In this document: piece by piece, positions 33,055 through 41,657 of the stretch
How the letters are laid out: each line of letters begins with the position of its first letter
How positions within the stretch are numbered: position 1 is the first letter of the stretch
Source: Streptomyces violaceorubidus
GTDB taxonomy: Bacteria > Actinomycetota > Actinomycetes > Streptomycetales > Streptomycetaceae
Direction of reading: 5' to 3'
Assembly (NCBI RefSeq): GCF_000717995.1
Contig: NZ_JODM01000014.1
Location: forward strand, 124,001-188,000
Length of the DNA stretch: 64,000 nt
Made by a program: the position numbers and the translations under genes
The notes under the pieces: generated by a model
Databases searched by the model: none
What the model saw: only the letters and a program-made list of their open reading frames with translations
Told to the model about the DNA's origin: nothing

Positions 33055-34311
33055 ATGCGGGATGTGCTTGAGGCCGCGAGGGCGGCTCTGCGGCGGGTGA
33101 AGTGGCTGAAGGACCCCCTGGTCGTGCAGGCCCTGCGCTCCGCCGCCGCGGCTTCGATCGCCTATGTCATCGCGGTGCGGCTGAGCCCGGACAAGTCGGC
33201 GGCGCCGCTGACCGCGCCCCTGACCGCGCTGCTGGTCGTCCAGGTCACCCTCTACGCCACGCTGAAGATGAGCTTCCGCCGGGTGAACGCGGTGGTCGCC
33301 GGTGTCCTGGTCGCCATCGCCTTCAGCCAGTTGGTGGGGCTCAGCTGGTGGAGCCTGGGCCTGATCATCGTGGCGTCACTGGGGGTCGGGCACCTGGTGC
33401 GCGCCGAGGAGTTCACCGCCGAGGTGGCGATCAGCGCGATGCTGGTGCTCGGCGTCACCTCGCACGGGAGCCTGGCGTGGGCCCGGGTGGTGGAGACGCT
33501 GATCGGGGCGATCGTCGGCCTGGTCTTCAATCTGATCCTCGCGCCACCGGTGTGGGTGGAGCAGGCCGGCGAGTCGGTCGTGGGACTGGCCCGGCAGGTG
33601 CGCCAACTGCTGCTGCGGATGGGCGAGGAGGCGGCCGGCAGCACCGCGTTCCACGAGGCGGCGGCCCGGCTGCACGAGGCCCGGCGGCTCGACCACGACA
33701 TCGGTGAGGTGGACGAGGACCTGCGCCAGGCCGAGGACAGCCTGCGGTTCAACCCCCGGGTGCGGGAGGGACTGCTGCACCGGGTCGTGCTCCGCACCGG
33801 CCTGGACACCCTGGAGATCTGCACGGTGGTGATGCGGGTCCTGGCGCGCAGCTTCACCGACCTGGCCAAGGAGCGCGAGCCGGAACCCCTGTTCGCGCCG
33901 GAGACGGGGGCGGCGATCCAGCAGTTGCTGTCCGAGATCGCCGACGCCGTGGTGAGCTTCTCGGTACTGGTCACCAGCAGCGTGAGCGAGAACGCCGAGT
34001 CCGCGGAGGAGCGTCTGGCCGCCGAACTGCGCCAGGCCGCGAGCACCCGGGACAGGCTGGCCGACCTGCTGCTGGGCGAGGTCCGGCGCGACTCCCGGCA
34101 GTGGCAGCTGCGGGGGGCGGTCCTGGCCGAGGTGAACCGGATCATCGACGAGATGGACACCGAGCACCGCTCCCGCCGTCTCCTGGAGGAGCTGGACCGC
34201 CACACCCGCGAGCAGCGCGAGCGCATGCCGCGGCTGACCCGGCTGCGGGACCGGGTGCGGGCCGCGCTGCGCGGGCGGAACCGCGGCACCGCCTCGCGGC
34301 GTTCCTCTTGA
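33055..34311 (+). CDS. FUSC-type aromatic acid exporter family protein
   Basis: A 418-residue membrane protein. The N-terminal 165 residues hold five or six membrane helices (SIAYVIAVRLSPDKSAAPLTAPLTALLVVQVTLYATL region); the rest is cytoplasmic and helical, with coiled-coil character (ESAEERLAAELRQAASTRDRL). This is the half-size FUSC/ArAE architecture of putative aromatic-acid or p-hydroxybenzoate efflux proteins. It resembles the broken gene at 27833-29099. The substrate is unknown. Confidence 0.9.
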   Translation: MRDVLEAARAALRRVKWLKDPLVVQALRSAAAASIAYVIAVRLSPDKSAAPLTAPLTALLVVQVTLYATLKMSFRRVNAVVAGVLVAIAFSQLVGLSWWSLGLIIVASLGVGHLVRAEEFTAEVAISAMLVLGVTSHGSLAWARVVETLIGAIVGLVFNLILAPPVWVEQAGESVVGLARQVRQLLLRMGEEAAGSTAFHEAAARLHEARRLDHDIGEVDEDLRQAEDSLRFNPRVREGLLHRVVLRTGLDTLEICTVVMRVLARSFTDLAKEREPEPLFAPETGAAIQQLLSEIADAVVSFSVLVTSSVSENAESAEERLAAELRQAASTRDRLADLLLGEVRRDSRQWQLRGAVLAEVNRIIDEMDTEHRSRRLLEELDRHTREQRERMPRLTRLRDRVRAALRGRNRGTASRRSS

Positions 34312-34371
34312 GGACGGCGAACGGCGCACGGTCGGCGAGGGCGTGCGGACGGCGGATGAGGGGGCGTTCGG

Positions 34372-35418
34372 ATGAGCGGGAGCAGGGTGCGGATCGACGG
34401 GAACCGGCTGACACTGCCGGGCGGGGCGACGGTCCGCTTCATACGCACGCTGCGGCTGCCGGAGACGGGCACGCATCCGCTGCCGCCCGGGCTCGGCGAG
34501 TTCCCGGTCCGCCGGGTCCGCGACTACGCCGACAGCGTGCCCGAGGCGTGGCTGGCCCGGGGCGGCGTGATGCTGCCGGTGTACCTGCGCGAGGCCATGT
34601 GGCTGAGTTTCGCGGGCACGAGGGAGCCTGCGGCGCTCCAGGTCGGGGTGGGCAAGGTGTGCGCGGTCTCGGGCAGGCCCTGGAGCGACCGGCTGTCCCG
34701 GGATCCGCAGAACTACGTGGTGCTGCCCCGCCAGCCCTGGCTGGACGGCATCAACTCCGGGACCGGCACCGTCCGTCAGTTCGTGGCGGTGCCGCTCGGC
34801 ATGGGGGCGACGGTCGAGGGCCAGGTCACCGGCGAGGAGGTCTGGGGCGGCGTCCAGTTGCAGGCGTTCACGCTGGGCGACACGGCACTGGCCCGCTGGC
34901 GCGAGGAGGAGCGGCGCCGCACGGAGTCGGCCCGCGGGGCGGCGCGTTCCGCCGGGGCGTTCGCGGCTCCGGCGTCCGCACCGGCCGCCCCGGGCGCGGC
35001 CCCGGGGTACGGCGGTGGGCCCCGGCCCCGGTCGGCGCCGGCCATGGGGCTCGGCGTCGGCGGCTCCATGCGCCAGGAGGTGTACCGCGACCAACGGCCG
35101 TCGACGGACTGGGCCGAGCGGCCGGCGGGCCGGGTCTTCGTGCACCTGGTGACGCCGCCCGAGTGGCACCGCATCACCGGCGAGGCACCGCCGCAGTCCC
35201 CCGTGGACCGGGCCGCCTACACCCGGGCCGGTCTGCCCTGGTACGACTACTACGACGAGGACGCCCAGGATCTCGCGCCCACCGAGCCGCTCCAGGACGT
35301 GAAGCCGGTCGGGGACTGGATCGGCGACGACCACGAGCCCTGGCAGCCGCCCGCGCCCCAGCAGGTCCACCCGCTGGGCGACGCGCCGGGCAAGCCGGTC
35401 CAGGACGGGGACTGGTAG
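34372..35418 (+). CDS. hypothetical protein (Streptomyces type)
   Basis: A 348-residue soluble protein with no family I recognise. The N-terminal 200 residues look folded (TVRFIRTLRLPETGTHPLPPGLG, then MYLREAMWLSF-like and VPLGMGATVEGQVTGEEVWGGVQL stretches). A Pro/Ala/Gly-rich linker follows (about 205-240) and then a second segment with LGVGGSMRQEVYRDQR and an acidic, proline-rich tail. QEVYRDQRPSTDW is the most distinctive part. No signal peptide. It lies 60 bp after the FUSC gene and 25 bp before the lactonase gene, so an operon is possible. Confidence 0.75.
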   Translation: MSGSRVRIDGNRLTLPGGATVRFIRTLRLPETGTHPLPPGLGEFPVRRVRDYADSVPEAWLARGGVMLPVYLREAMWLSFAGTREPAALQVGVGKVCAVSGRPWSDRLSRDPQNYVVLPRQPWLDGINSGTGTVRQFVAVPLGMGATVEGQVTGEEVWGGVQLQAFTLGDTALARWREEERRRTESARGAARSAGAFAAPASAPAAPGAAPGYGGGPRPRSAPAMGLGVGGSMRQEVYRDQRPSTDWAERPAGRVFVHLVTPPEWHRITGEAPPQSPVDRAAYTRAGLPWYDYYDEDAQDLAPTEPLQDVKPVGDWIGDDHEPWQPPAPQQVHPLGDAPGKPVQDGDW

Positions 35419-35443
35419 CGGCGGGACGGCACGGGAGGGCCGT

Positions 35444-36667
35444 ATGAACGGTGACCGGTGGACCAGGCGGCGCGTCGTCGGGCTGCTCGCCCGCACGGCC
35501 ACCGCGGCCGCCGCACTCCCCACGACCGCGGCCTGCGACAGCACCGAAGAGCCGCAGGAGCCACCCACGACACCCACCGCCTCCCGGGCGGGCAGCGGGA
35601 CGCCGGGCAGGGAGCGGGCGGCCTCCGGTACGCGCCCGTTGTTCCTCGGCACCTACACCTCCGTCGAGGGCGGCGGCAAGGGCGTCGCGCTCGCCGCGTA
35701 CGAACCGGGCACGGGCCGTATCACCGGCCGGGGCGTCCTCGCCGAGCTGGACGACCCCTCGTACCTGGCGGTGCGTCCCGACGGCCGGATTCTGTACGCG
35801 GTCGACGAGCGCGAGGAGGGGGCGGTGACCGCCGTCCGGCTGTCCGACCGCAAAGTGCTGGGCAGCCGCAGCACCGGTGGCGCGGCGCCCTGCCATCTGT
35901 CGGTGCACCCCGGCGGGCGCTGGCTGTTCAGCGCCAACTACGGCTCGGGAAGCGTCGCCGTGCACCCGATCGACGCCTCGGGCGCGCTGGGCGAACGCAC
36001 CCACCTGGTCACGCACTCCGCTCCCCCGCCGGGCCCGGGACAGCGGGGTCCGCACGCCCACCAGGTCGTCACCGCCCCGGACGGGGGCCATGTCCTCGCC
36101 GTGGACCTCGGCACGGACACCGTGTACACCTACCGCCTGGACGAGGGCGCGGGGACCCTCGCGGAGGTCGCCCGGGCGCGGACCCGGCCGGGCGCCGGGC
36201 CCCGGCACCTCACCTTCCACCCGGGCGGACGTCACGCGTATCTCGCCAACGAGCTCGACAACACCGTCGCGGTCTGCGCGTACGACCCGAAGACCGGGCG
36301 CCTGACCGTGGGCGGGGCGCAGTCCACCGGGGCGGGCCCGGGTGGCGGTACGGGCACCAACTACCCGGCGCAGATCCTGGTCACGGCCGACGGCGCGTAC
36401 GCCTTCCTCGCCAACCGGGGTCACGACAGCCTCGCGCGGTACGCGGTGGAGGCGGACGGCGCCCGGCTCCGGCTCCTCGGCACGGTGCCGGCGGGCGGCG
36501 TCTTCCCTCGGCAGATCGCCTTCTCCCCGGACGGCGGGCTGCTGTTCGCGGCCAACCAGCGGTCCGGCACCGTGAGCACGTTCCGCGTGGGCGCGCGGGA
36601 CGGCGGGCTGCACCCCGCGGGAGAGCCGTTCGCCTCACCCGTCGCCGTCTGTGCGCTGCCGCTGTAG
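35444..36667 (+). CDS. lactonase-family beta-propeller, exported lipoprotein
   Basis: A 407-residue protein. The N-terminus combines a twin-arginine motif (TRRRVVGLL) with a lipobox (TTAAC, Cys about residue 28), so it is likely Tat-exported and lipid-anchored. The body (about 62-405) is a seven-bladed propeller of the 6-phosphogluconolactonase/YbhE (Lactonase, DUF1513-like) family, with repeated blade signatures such as VSVHPGGRWLFSANYGSGSV and GPRHLTFHPGGRHAYLANE. Cytosolic relatives hydrolyse 6-phosphogluconolactone; an exported one must have another substrate. The 3' end overlaps the DUF2470 gene by 33 bp. Confidence 0.9.
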   Translation: MNGDRWTRRRVVGLLARTATAAAALPTTAACDSTEEPQEPPTTPTASRAGSGTPGRERAASGTRPLFLGTYTSVEGGGKGVALAAYEPGTGRITGRGVLAELDDPSYLAVRPDGRILYAVDEREEGAVTAVRLSDRKVLGSRSTGGAAPCHLSVHPGGRWLFSANYGSGSVAVHPIDASGALGERTHLVTHSAPPPGPGQRGPHAHQVVTAPDGGHVLAVDLGTDTVYTYRLDEGAGTLAEVARARTRPGAGPRHLTFHPGGRHAYLANELDNTVAVCAYDPKTGRLTVGGAQSTGAGPGGGTGTNYPAQILVTADGAYAFLANRGHDSLARYAVEADGARLRLLGTVPAGGVFPRQIAFSPDGGLLFAANQRSGTVSTFRVGARDGGLHPAGEPFASPVAVCALPL

Positions 36668-37360
36668 GGCCCGCGGGCGGGAGGCCGCGCCCGCCTGGCC
36701 GAGCAGCACGTGCACCCGTTCCGTGAGCTGCGCGACCTCGTCGGCGGGTGCGTGGAAGGGCAGGCGTACGTCGCCGTGGTCACGGACCCGTTCGATGCGC
36801 AGGGTCAGTCCGTGCCGGTCGACGGCGAGCGGTCGGACCCGGATCGCTCCGTGCAGGCCGGCCGGGTCGACGAGCCGGGTCAGCCGCTGCACGGCGTCGT
36901 CGTGGCAGTCGGCGAGATGGGTCAGCAGCCGCGCCTCGGCCAGGGCCAGCGGGTCGGGCGCGGCGGCGGTGAACTCGTCGACGTCGACCACCACGGCCCC
37001 GGACGGCCGCCGCAGCACCACGCGGGTGGGCCGGAAGGCCAGGTGTCCGTCCGCCACGGCGAACCAGCCGGCCAGCCAGAGCCGGGCCCTGATCCGGCCC
37101 CGCACCGGGACGGGCGCCACGTCGGCGAACTCCAGCACGGCGGACGGCTCCCCGCGGGGTGCGCACACCGCCGCCGCGAGCAGGGCGCTGTCCTCGGGCA
37201 CGTGCAGGAGCACCCGGCCGTCGTCGGCCACGGAGTGCGCGCCGACGAACTCCTCCCGGCCGCCCTCCGCGGTCACCGCGCAGGACCAGGCGGCGGCGAG
37301 CACCGAGCGGGCCTGCTCCGCCGCGGCGGGCGCGGCCGTCCAGGTGTGGCTGTCACCCAT
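36635..37360 (-). CDS. DUF2470 (heme-utilisation-like) protein, iron-box regulated
   Basis: A 241-residue protein. The C-terminal 80 residues form a DUF2470 domain (ALAEARLLTHLADCHDDAVQRLTRL ... LTLRIERVRDHGDVRLPF, quoted in part); the N-terminal part resembles the split-barrel of HugZ-like heme-degrading or pyridoxamine-oxidase-fold proteins. DUF2470 is common in iron and heme utilisation proteins. Regulation supports this: a near-consensus iron box lies 22 bp upstream at 37383-37401. GGAGG precedes the ATG by 5 bp. Whether it degrades heme or processes siderophores is not shown. Confidence 0.87.
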   Translation of the reverse strand: MGDSHTWTAAPAAAEQARSVLAAAWSCAVTAEGGREEFVGAHSVADDGRVLLHVPEDSALLAAAVCAPRGEPSAVLEFADVAPVPVRGRIRARLWLAGWFAVADGHLAFRPTRVVLRRPSGAVVVDVDEFTAAAPDPLALAEARLLTHLADCHDDAVQRLTRLVDPAGLHGAIRVRPLAVDRHGLTLRIERVRDHGDVRLPFHAPADEVAQLTERVHVLLGQAGAASRPRALQRQRTDGDG

Positions 37361-37382
37361 CCCAACCTCCGTTCACGAGTTA

Positions 37383-37401
37383 TTAGGTAAGCCTCACCTA
37401 A
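37383..37401. promoter_or_regulatory. iron box (DmdR1/IdeR operator)
   Basis: TTAGGTAAGCCTCACCTAA matches the actinobacterial DtxR-family iron box (consensus TTAGGTTAGGCTCACCTAA). It lies 22 bp upstream of the DUF2470 start, over the expected promoter. Under iron sufficiency the DmdR regulator should repress the gene. Confidence 0.88.
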
Positions 37402-37478
37402 CCTATCGGAGTTCGGGGAGTGCGCCAACCACCGCACCCGCTCGACGGGTCCGGCCGCCGCCCGGCGCGGCAACCCCG

Positions 37479-38087
37479 TCAGGGCGCGATGGCTCCCAAC
37501 AGCGCCCGGGCGCACAGGTCCCGCACCTGCTCACGGGCGGGCTCCGGATCCCGCAGCCACTCCAGGCAGACCGCGGTGGTGAAGGCCAGCCAGCCGCGCA
37601 CCGCCAGCCGTACGTCGCCGCGTTCCTCGAAGGCCGGGCCGAACTCCGGGTCGGCGGCGAGGGCGGCGAGGATCTGCCGCTCCTGCGCGGCGAGCGCCTT
37701 CCGGTAGACGCGGCGCACCGCCCGGTCGCCGGCCGCGTCGGCGCGGTGGAAGGCGCGGTAGCCGTGCGCGTGGGCCCGCACGTACTCCAGGTAGGCGTCG
37801 AGACCCGCGCCGAGCTGCTCGCGGACCGGGACGCCGGGCACGGCCGCCGTCATCCGCAGCATGCGCTCGCTCTCGCGCTCGACGACCGCCGCGAAGAAGT
37901 CCCGCTTGTTCGGGAAGTAGTGGTACAGCAGCCCGCGGGAGACCCCGGCGATCTCGGCGACCTGCTCGATCCGGACCTCGTCGTACGGGCTCTCCGAGAA
38001 GAGCCGCGCGCCGACCGAGAGCAACTGCTCCCGGCGCTCGGCGGTGCTGAGCCGGCGGCGGGTGCGCTCGCCCTGGTTCGCGACCAT
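37479..38087 (-). CDS. TetR-family regulator
   Basis: A 202-residue TetR protein. Helix-turn-helix at about 30-60 (VRIEQVAEIAGVSRGLLYHYFPNKRDFF), then a helical ligand domain with the C-terminal TetR_C pattern. It diverges from the CYP102B-like P450 gene, with paired GGTTCAA/TTGAACC words between them. In S. coelicolor the CYP102B1 gene also has an adjacent TetR-type regulator (from memory). It probably represses the P450 and itself. Confidence 0.92.
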   Translation of the reverse strand: MVANQGERTRRRLSTAERREQLLSVGARLFSESPYDEVRIEQVAEIAGVSRGLLYHYFPNKRDFFAAVVERESERMLRMTAAVPGVPVREQLGAGLDAYLEYVRAHAHGYRAFHRADAAGDRAVRRVYRKALAAQERQILAALAADPEFGPAFEERGDVRLAVRGWLAFTTAVCLEWLRDPEPAREQVRDLCARALLGAIAP

Positions 38088-38108
38088 GCCCGCACCTTAC
38101 TTGACGCC

Positions 38109-38147
38109 GGTTCAACAACGGGACGAGACTGGGCGCGCTATTGAACC
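38109..38147. promoter_or_regulatory. paired GGTTCAA/TTGAACC operator half-sites
   Basis: GGTTCAA (38109-38115) and TTGAACC (38141-38147) are perfect inverted copies with a 25-bp spacer, in the 120-bp gap between the TetR and P450 genes. Each half is itself near-palindromic with its flank (TTGAAC-CCAT-GTACAA). This is a likely binding region for the TetR protein at 37479. Confidence 0.55.
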
Positions 38148-38207
38148 CATGTACAACACGCTCGCCCCGGCTCGTTCGACACGCCGCCGCGTCAGAGAGA
38201 TCCCGTC

Positions 38208-39776
38208 ATGGTCCAGACAGCGAGAGGAACGGCCCGGGACGGACTGCCCAAGGGCTTCCGCAGCGCCGAGCTGGGCTGGCCCGAACTGCACCGCATCCCG
38301 CACCCCCCGTACCGGCTGCCCCTGCTCGGTGACGTCGTGGGCGCGAGCAGGCGCACCCCGATGCAGGACTCGCTGCGGTACGCGCGGCGGCTGGGGCCGA
38401 TATTCCGGCGGCGGGCCTTCGGCAAGGAGTTCGTGTTCGTCTGGGGCGCGTCCCTCGCCGCGGACCTGGCGGACGACACGCGGTTCGCCAAGCACGTGGG
38501 CCTGGGGGTGGCCAACCTGCGTCCGGTCGCCGGGGACGGGCTGTTCACGGCGTACAACCACGAGCCCAACTGGCAGCTCGCGCACGACGTGCTGGCGCCC
38601 GGGTTCAGCCGCGAGGCGATGGCCGGGTACCACGTGATGATGCTGGACGTGGCCGGGCGGCTCACCGACCAGTGGGACCTGGCCGAGGCGGCGGGCCGGA
38701 CGGTGGACGTCCCGGGCGACATGACCAAGCTGACGCTGGAGACCATCGCGCGCACCGGTTTCGGGCACGACTTCGGCTCCTTCGAACGCCCCCGCCTCCA
38801 TCCGTTCGTGACCGCCATGGTGGGCACGCTCGGCTACGCGCAGCGCCTCAACACGGTGCCCGCTCCGCTCGCCCCCTGGCTGCTGCGCGACGCGAGCCGC
38901 CGCAACGCCGCCGACATCGCCTACCTCGACCGCACGGTCGACGACCTCGTCCGGGCACGCCGGGCGGAGGGCGGCGGGGGCGGCACGGGCGACCTGCTCG
39001 ACCGGATGCTGGAGACGGCGCACCCCGAGTCCGGTGAGCGGCTGTCGGCCGAGAACGTCCGCCGGCAGGTCATCACGTTCCTGGTCGCCGGGCACGAGAC
39101 GACCTCGGGCGCGCTCTCCTTCGCCCTGTACTACCTCGCCCGGCACCCCGAGGTCGCGGCCCGGGCCCGCGCCGAGGTGGAGCGGGTGTGGGGCGACACC
39201 GAGGCGCCCGGTTACGAGCAGGTGGCCAAGCTGCGTCATGTGCGCCGGGTGCTCGACGAGTCGCTGCGGCTGTGGCCGACCGCCCCCGGGTTCGCCCGGG
39301 AGGCCCGCGAGGACACGGTGCTGGGCGGCACGTACCCGATGCGGCGCGGGGCCTGGGCGCTGGTGCTCACGGGCATGCTGCACCGCGATCCGCAGGTGTG
39401 GGGGCCGGACGCCGAGCGCTTCGACCCCGACCGCTTCGACGCGAAGGCCGTGCGGTCGCGCGCCCCGCACACCTACAAGCCGTTCGGGACGGGGGCGCGG
39501 GCGTGCATCGGACGGCAGTTCGCGCTGCACGAGGCCACGCTGGTCCTCGGGCTGCTGCTGCGCCGCTACGACCTGCGGCCGGACCCCGGCTACCGGCTGC
39601 GGGTCACCGAGCGGCTGACGCTGATGCCGGAGGGGCTGCGCCTGCGCCTGGACCGGCGGACCCCCTCGACGCCCGCGCCCGCCTCCCGCACGGACGACGC
39701 CGGCCAAGCACGGGACGAGGGCGCACGGAACGCCGGTTCAGCGTCCCGCTGTCCAGTGCACCGGGCGGGTGACTGA
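38208..39776 (+). CDS. cytochrome P450, CYP102B-like heme protein
   Basis: A 522-residue P450 most like the heme domain of P450 BM3 (CYP102), with no reductase domain attached, as in S. coelicolor CYP102B1. Seen: oxygen-activation helix FLVAGHETTSG, ExxR in ESLRLWPTAPGF, and the heme loop FGTGARACIGRQFALHEA with the axial Cys. CYP102 enzymes hydroxylate long-chain fatty acids at sub-terminal positions. The electron donor must come from elsewhere; the nearest ferredoxin is at 11143. The last 39 bp overlap the convergent pentapeptide gene. Confidence 0.92.
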   Translation: MVQTARGTARDGLPKGFRSAELGWPELHRIPHPPYRLPLLGDVVGASRRTPMQDSLRYARRLGPIFRRRAFGKEFVFVWGASLAADLADDTRFAKHVGLGVANLRPVAGDGLFTAYNHEPNWQLAHDVLAPGFSREAMAGYHVMMLDVAGRLTDQWDLAEAAGRTVDVPGDMTKLTLETIARTGFGHDFGSFERPRLHPFVTAMVGTLGYAQRLNTVPAPLAPWLLRDASRRNAADIAYLDRTVDDLVRARRAEGGGGGTGDLLDRMLETAHPESGERLSAENVRRQVITFLVAGHETTSGALSFALYYLARHPEVAARARAEVERVWGDTEAPGYEQVAKLRHVRRVLDESLRLWPTAPGFAREAREDTVLGGTYPMRRGAWALVLTGMLHRDPQVWGPDAERFDPDRFDAKAVRSRAPHTYKPFGTGARACIGRQFALHEATLVLGLLLRRYDLRPDPGYRLRVTERLTLMPEGLRLRLDRRTPSTPAPASRTDDAGQARDEGARNAGSASRCPVHRAGD

Positions 39777-40586
39777 GTCCGGCAGCCGCGTGCCGGGGCC
39801 GCCCCTGGCCGCGTTGACCTGCGGCTGGGTCAGGAAGAAGGCGCCGGTCAGGTCCGCGTCGGTCAGCTCGGCGTCGCGCAGGTCCGCGCCGATCAGGTCG
39901 GCGCCCCGCAGGTCGGCGCCGGTGAGGTCGGCGGCGATGAGGAGGGCCCCGCGCAGGTCCGCCCCGGCGAGGTCGGCGCCCTTGAGACGGGCGCCCATCA
40001 GGTCGGCGTTGCGGCGGTTCTTCCTCCGGCCGCGGGTGCCGGCCCGGACCAGCTCGCTGGTGCGCAGCAGGAGCACGTTGACCCGCTGCCGGTGCGCGGC
40101 CACGTCGAGGGCGGACAGCTCCTCGGGGGTCCCCGCGGCGAGGCGTTCGGTGTCGGCGAGGGCGCCGCGCAGGTCGGCGTGGACCGGGCGGGCGGCGGGC
40201 AGGGCCAGTGCCTCGGTCAGGTACCGGAGGAGTTCGTGCAGTTGGCGGACGACCGGGAACACGTCGAACATGCGGCGGGCCCGCTCCGGCGGGCCGGTGC
40301 GCCAGTCCCGGCCGCCGAAGGTGACCTGCGAGACCCGCTGTCCGGCGCCGAAGCAGTCGTAGACCGTGCAGCCGGTGAAACCCCGCTCCCGCAGCCTCGC
40401 GTGGATGCCGCAGCGGTGGTCGGTGCGGAGGTTCGCGCAGGGGGTGCCGGCGTCCTTGTCGACCGCGAAGTCCGCCGAGCGGGCGAACGGCAGGGCCACA
40501 CAGCACAGGCCGAAGCAGCTCCCGCAGTCGCCGCGCAGTTCGGCTCCGGGACGGTCGGCCGCCCGGTCCGCCGTGTGTTCTCGCAT
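39738..40586 (-). CDS. pentapeptide-repeat protein with Cys-rich N-terminus
   Basis: A 282-residue protein. Residues about 200-250 hold roughly ten pentapeptide repeats (GARLKGADLAGADLRGALL ..., A(D/N)LxG), which fold as a right-handed square helix. The N-terminal 80 residues are unusual: CGSCFGLCCVALPFA, then CANLRTDHRCGIHARL and CTVYDCFGAGQR, seven or eight cysteines that could bind zinc or an Fe-S cluster. Some pentapeptide proteins mimic DNA and protect gyrase, but this repeat tract is too short to argue that. Streptomyces homologues with the same two parts are frequent. Confidence 0.9.
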   Translation of the reverse strand: MREHTADRAADRPGAELRGDCGSCFGLCCVALPFARSADFAVDKDAGTPCANLRTDHRCGIHARLRERGFTGCTVYDCFGAGQRVSQVTFGGRDWRTGPPERARRMFDVFPVVRQLHELLRYLTEALALPAARPVHADLRGALADTERLAAGTPEELSALDVAAHRQRVNVLLLRTSELVRAGTRGRRKNRRNADLMGARLKGADLAGADLRGALLIAADLTGADLRGADLIGADLRDAELTDADLTGAFFLTQPQVNAARGGPGTRLPDSVTRPVHWTAGR

Positions 40587-40642
40587 GCGGTCGAGGATAC
40601 GGGCCGTCGGCGCGCGGGTCCGGGGGCGGCCCCGCGCCCCGG

Positions 40643-41653
40643 TCAGACCTCCAGCGCGGACCAGTCCAGCCGGGCCAGCCGCTGCGGGTCGGACAGGATG
40701 TACAGACCCGTGATGAGACCGTCGGCGACGGTGACGCAGGTGACCGACCGCGGCTGCCCCTCGGAAACGGCGACGGTACCCACCGAGCCGTTGACCAGGA
40801 CGAGGCGGGCGAGCGGGGCGAGGTGGCGGAAGTGGAACGCCCCGGTGGCGACCGTCCGCGCGCCCCGCACCACCTTGGAGGCCGCCGCGCCGCGGGCCAG
40901 GGCACCGGCGTCGGCCCGCAGCACCACGTCCGGGTGGAGCACGGACACCAGGGCCTCGAAGTCACCGGCACGGCTCGCGGCCAGGAACGCCTCGACCACC
41001 CGGCGCTGCCGGCCGAGGTCCGGTTCGGCGGCGGGGGTCGCCTCGCGCACCCGGCGCCGGGCCCGGCTGGCGAGCTGTCTCGTGGCGGCCGGGGTGCGCT
41101 CGACGACCGGCGCGATGTCGTCGAAGGGCACGGCGAACATGTCGTGCAGGACGAACGCCAGCCGCTCGGCCGGTTCCAGGGCCTCCAGCACCACCAGCAG
41201 GGCGATGCCCACCGAGTCGGTGTGCAGGGCCTCCGCCTCCGGGTCGGCCCGGGGCAGGGCCCGCAGCACGGGGTCCGGCACGAAGGAGTCGAAACCCTCG
41301 GTCATCGGCTCCTCCCGGCGCGCGGTGCGCGAGCGCAGCAGGTCCAGGCAGATCCGGCCGGTCACGGTGGTCAGCCAGGCACCCAGGTTGTCGATACCGT
41401 CCCCGCCGGAGCGGTCGAGACGCAGCCAGGCCTCCTGCACGGCGTCCTCCGCCTCGGCCAGTGAGCCGAGCATGCGGTAGGCCACCGCCTTCAGCTGTCC
41501 GCGGTGCTCCTCGAACCGCTCCGCCAGACGCTGCTGCCCCTGCGCGTCCCGATGTCCCGGCACGTCCCGATGTCCCCGCACGTCCCGATGCCCCCGCATG
41601 TCCCGATGCCCCTGCACGTCGCACTCCCCCCGCTCGTCCCGCTCCCCCGCCAC
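40643..41653 (-). CDS. ECF sigma factor with SnoaL-like C-terminal domain
   Basis: A 336-residue SigJ/ECF41-like sigma factor. Sigma region 2 (YRMLGSLAEAEDAVQEAWLRLDR) and region 4 (LEPAERLAFVLHDMFAVPFDDIA) are clear. After about residue 205 comes an NTF2/SnoaL-like domain (VVEAFLAASRAGDFEALVSVLHPDVVLRAD) that controls sigma activity in this group. There is no anti-sigma gene next to it, as expected. The N-terminus is unusual: GHRDxRGHRDV repeats encoded by the 18-bp array at 41545-41616. The GTG start lies 4 bp after the PIG-L stop, so the two are cotranscribed. Confidence 0.9.
   Translation of the reverse strand: MAGERDERGECDVQGHRDMRGHRDVRGHRDVPGHRDAQGQQRLAERFEEHRGQLKAVAYRMLGSLAEAEDAVQEAWLRLDRSGGDGIDNLGAWLTTVTGRICLDLLRSRTARREEPMTEGFDSFVPDPVLRALPRADPEAEALHTDSVGIALLVVLEALEPAERLAFVLHDMFAVPFDDIAPVVERTPAATRQLASRARRRVREATPAAEPDLGRQRRVVEAFLAASRAGDFEALVSVLHPDVVLRADAGALARGAAASKVVRGARTVATGAFHFRHLAPLARLVLVNGSVGTVAVSEGQPRSVTCVTVADGLITGLYILSDPQRLARLDWSALEV
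41545..41616. repeat. 18-bp tandem repeat in sigma-factor N-terminus
   Basis: Four adjacent 18-bp units (CGTCCCGATGTCCCGGCA and close variants) encode six-residue repeats of the type HRDxxG in the first 35 residues of the ECF sigma factor. In-frame units of this kind can gain or lose copies without breaking the gene. Confidence 0.9.
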
Positions 41654-41657
41654 GCCG

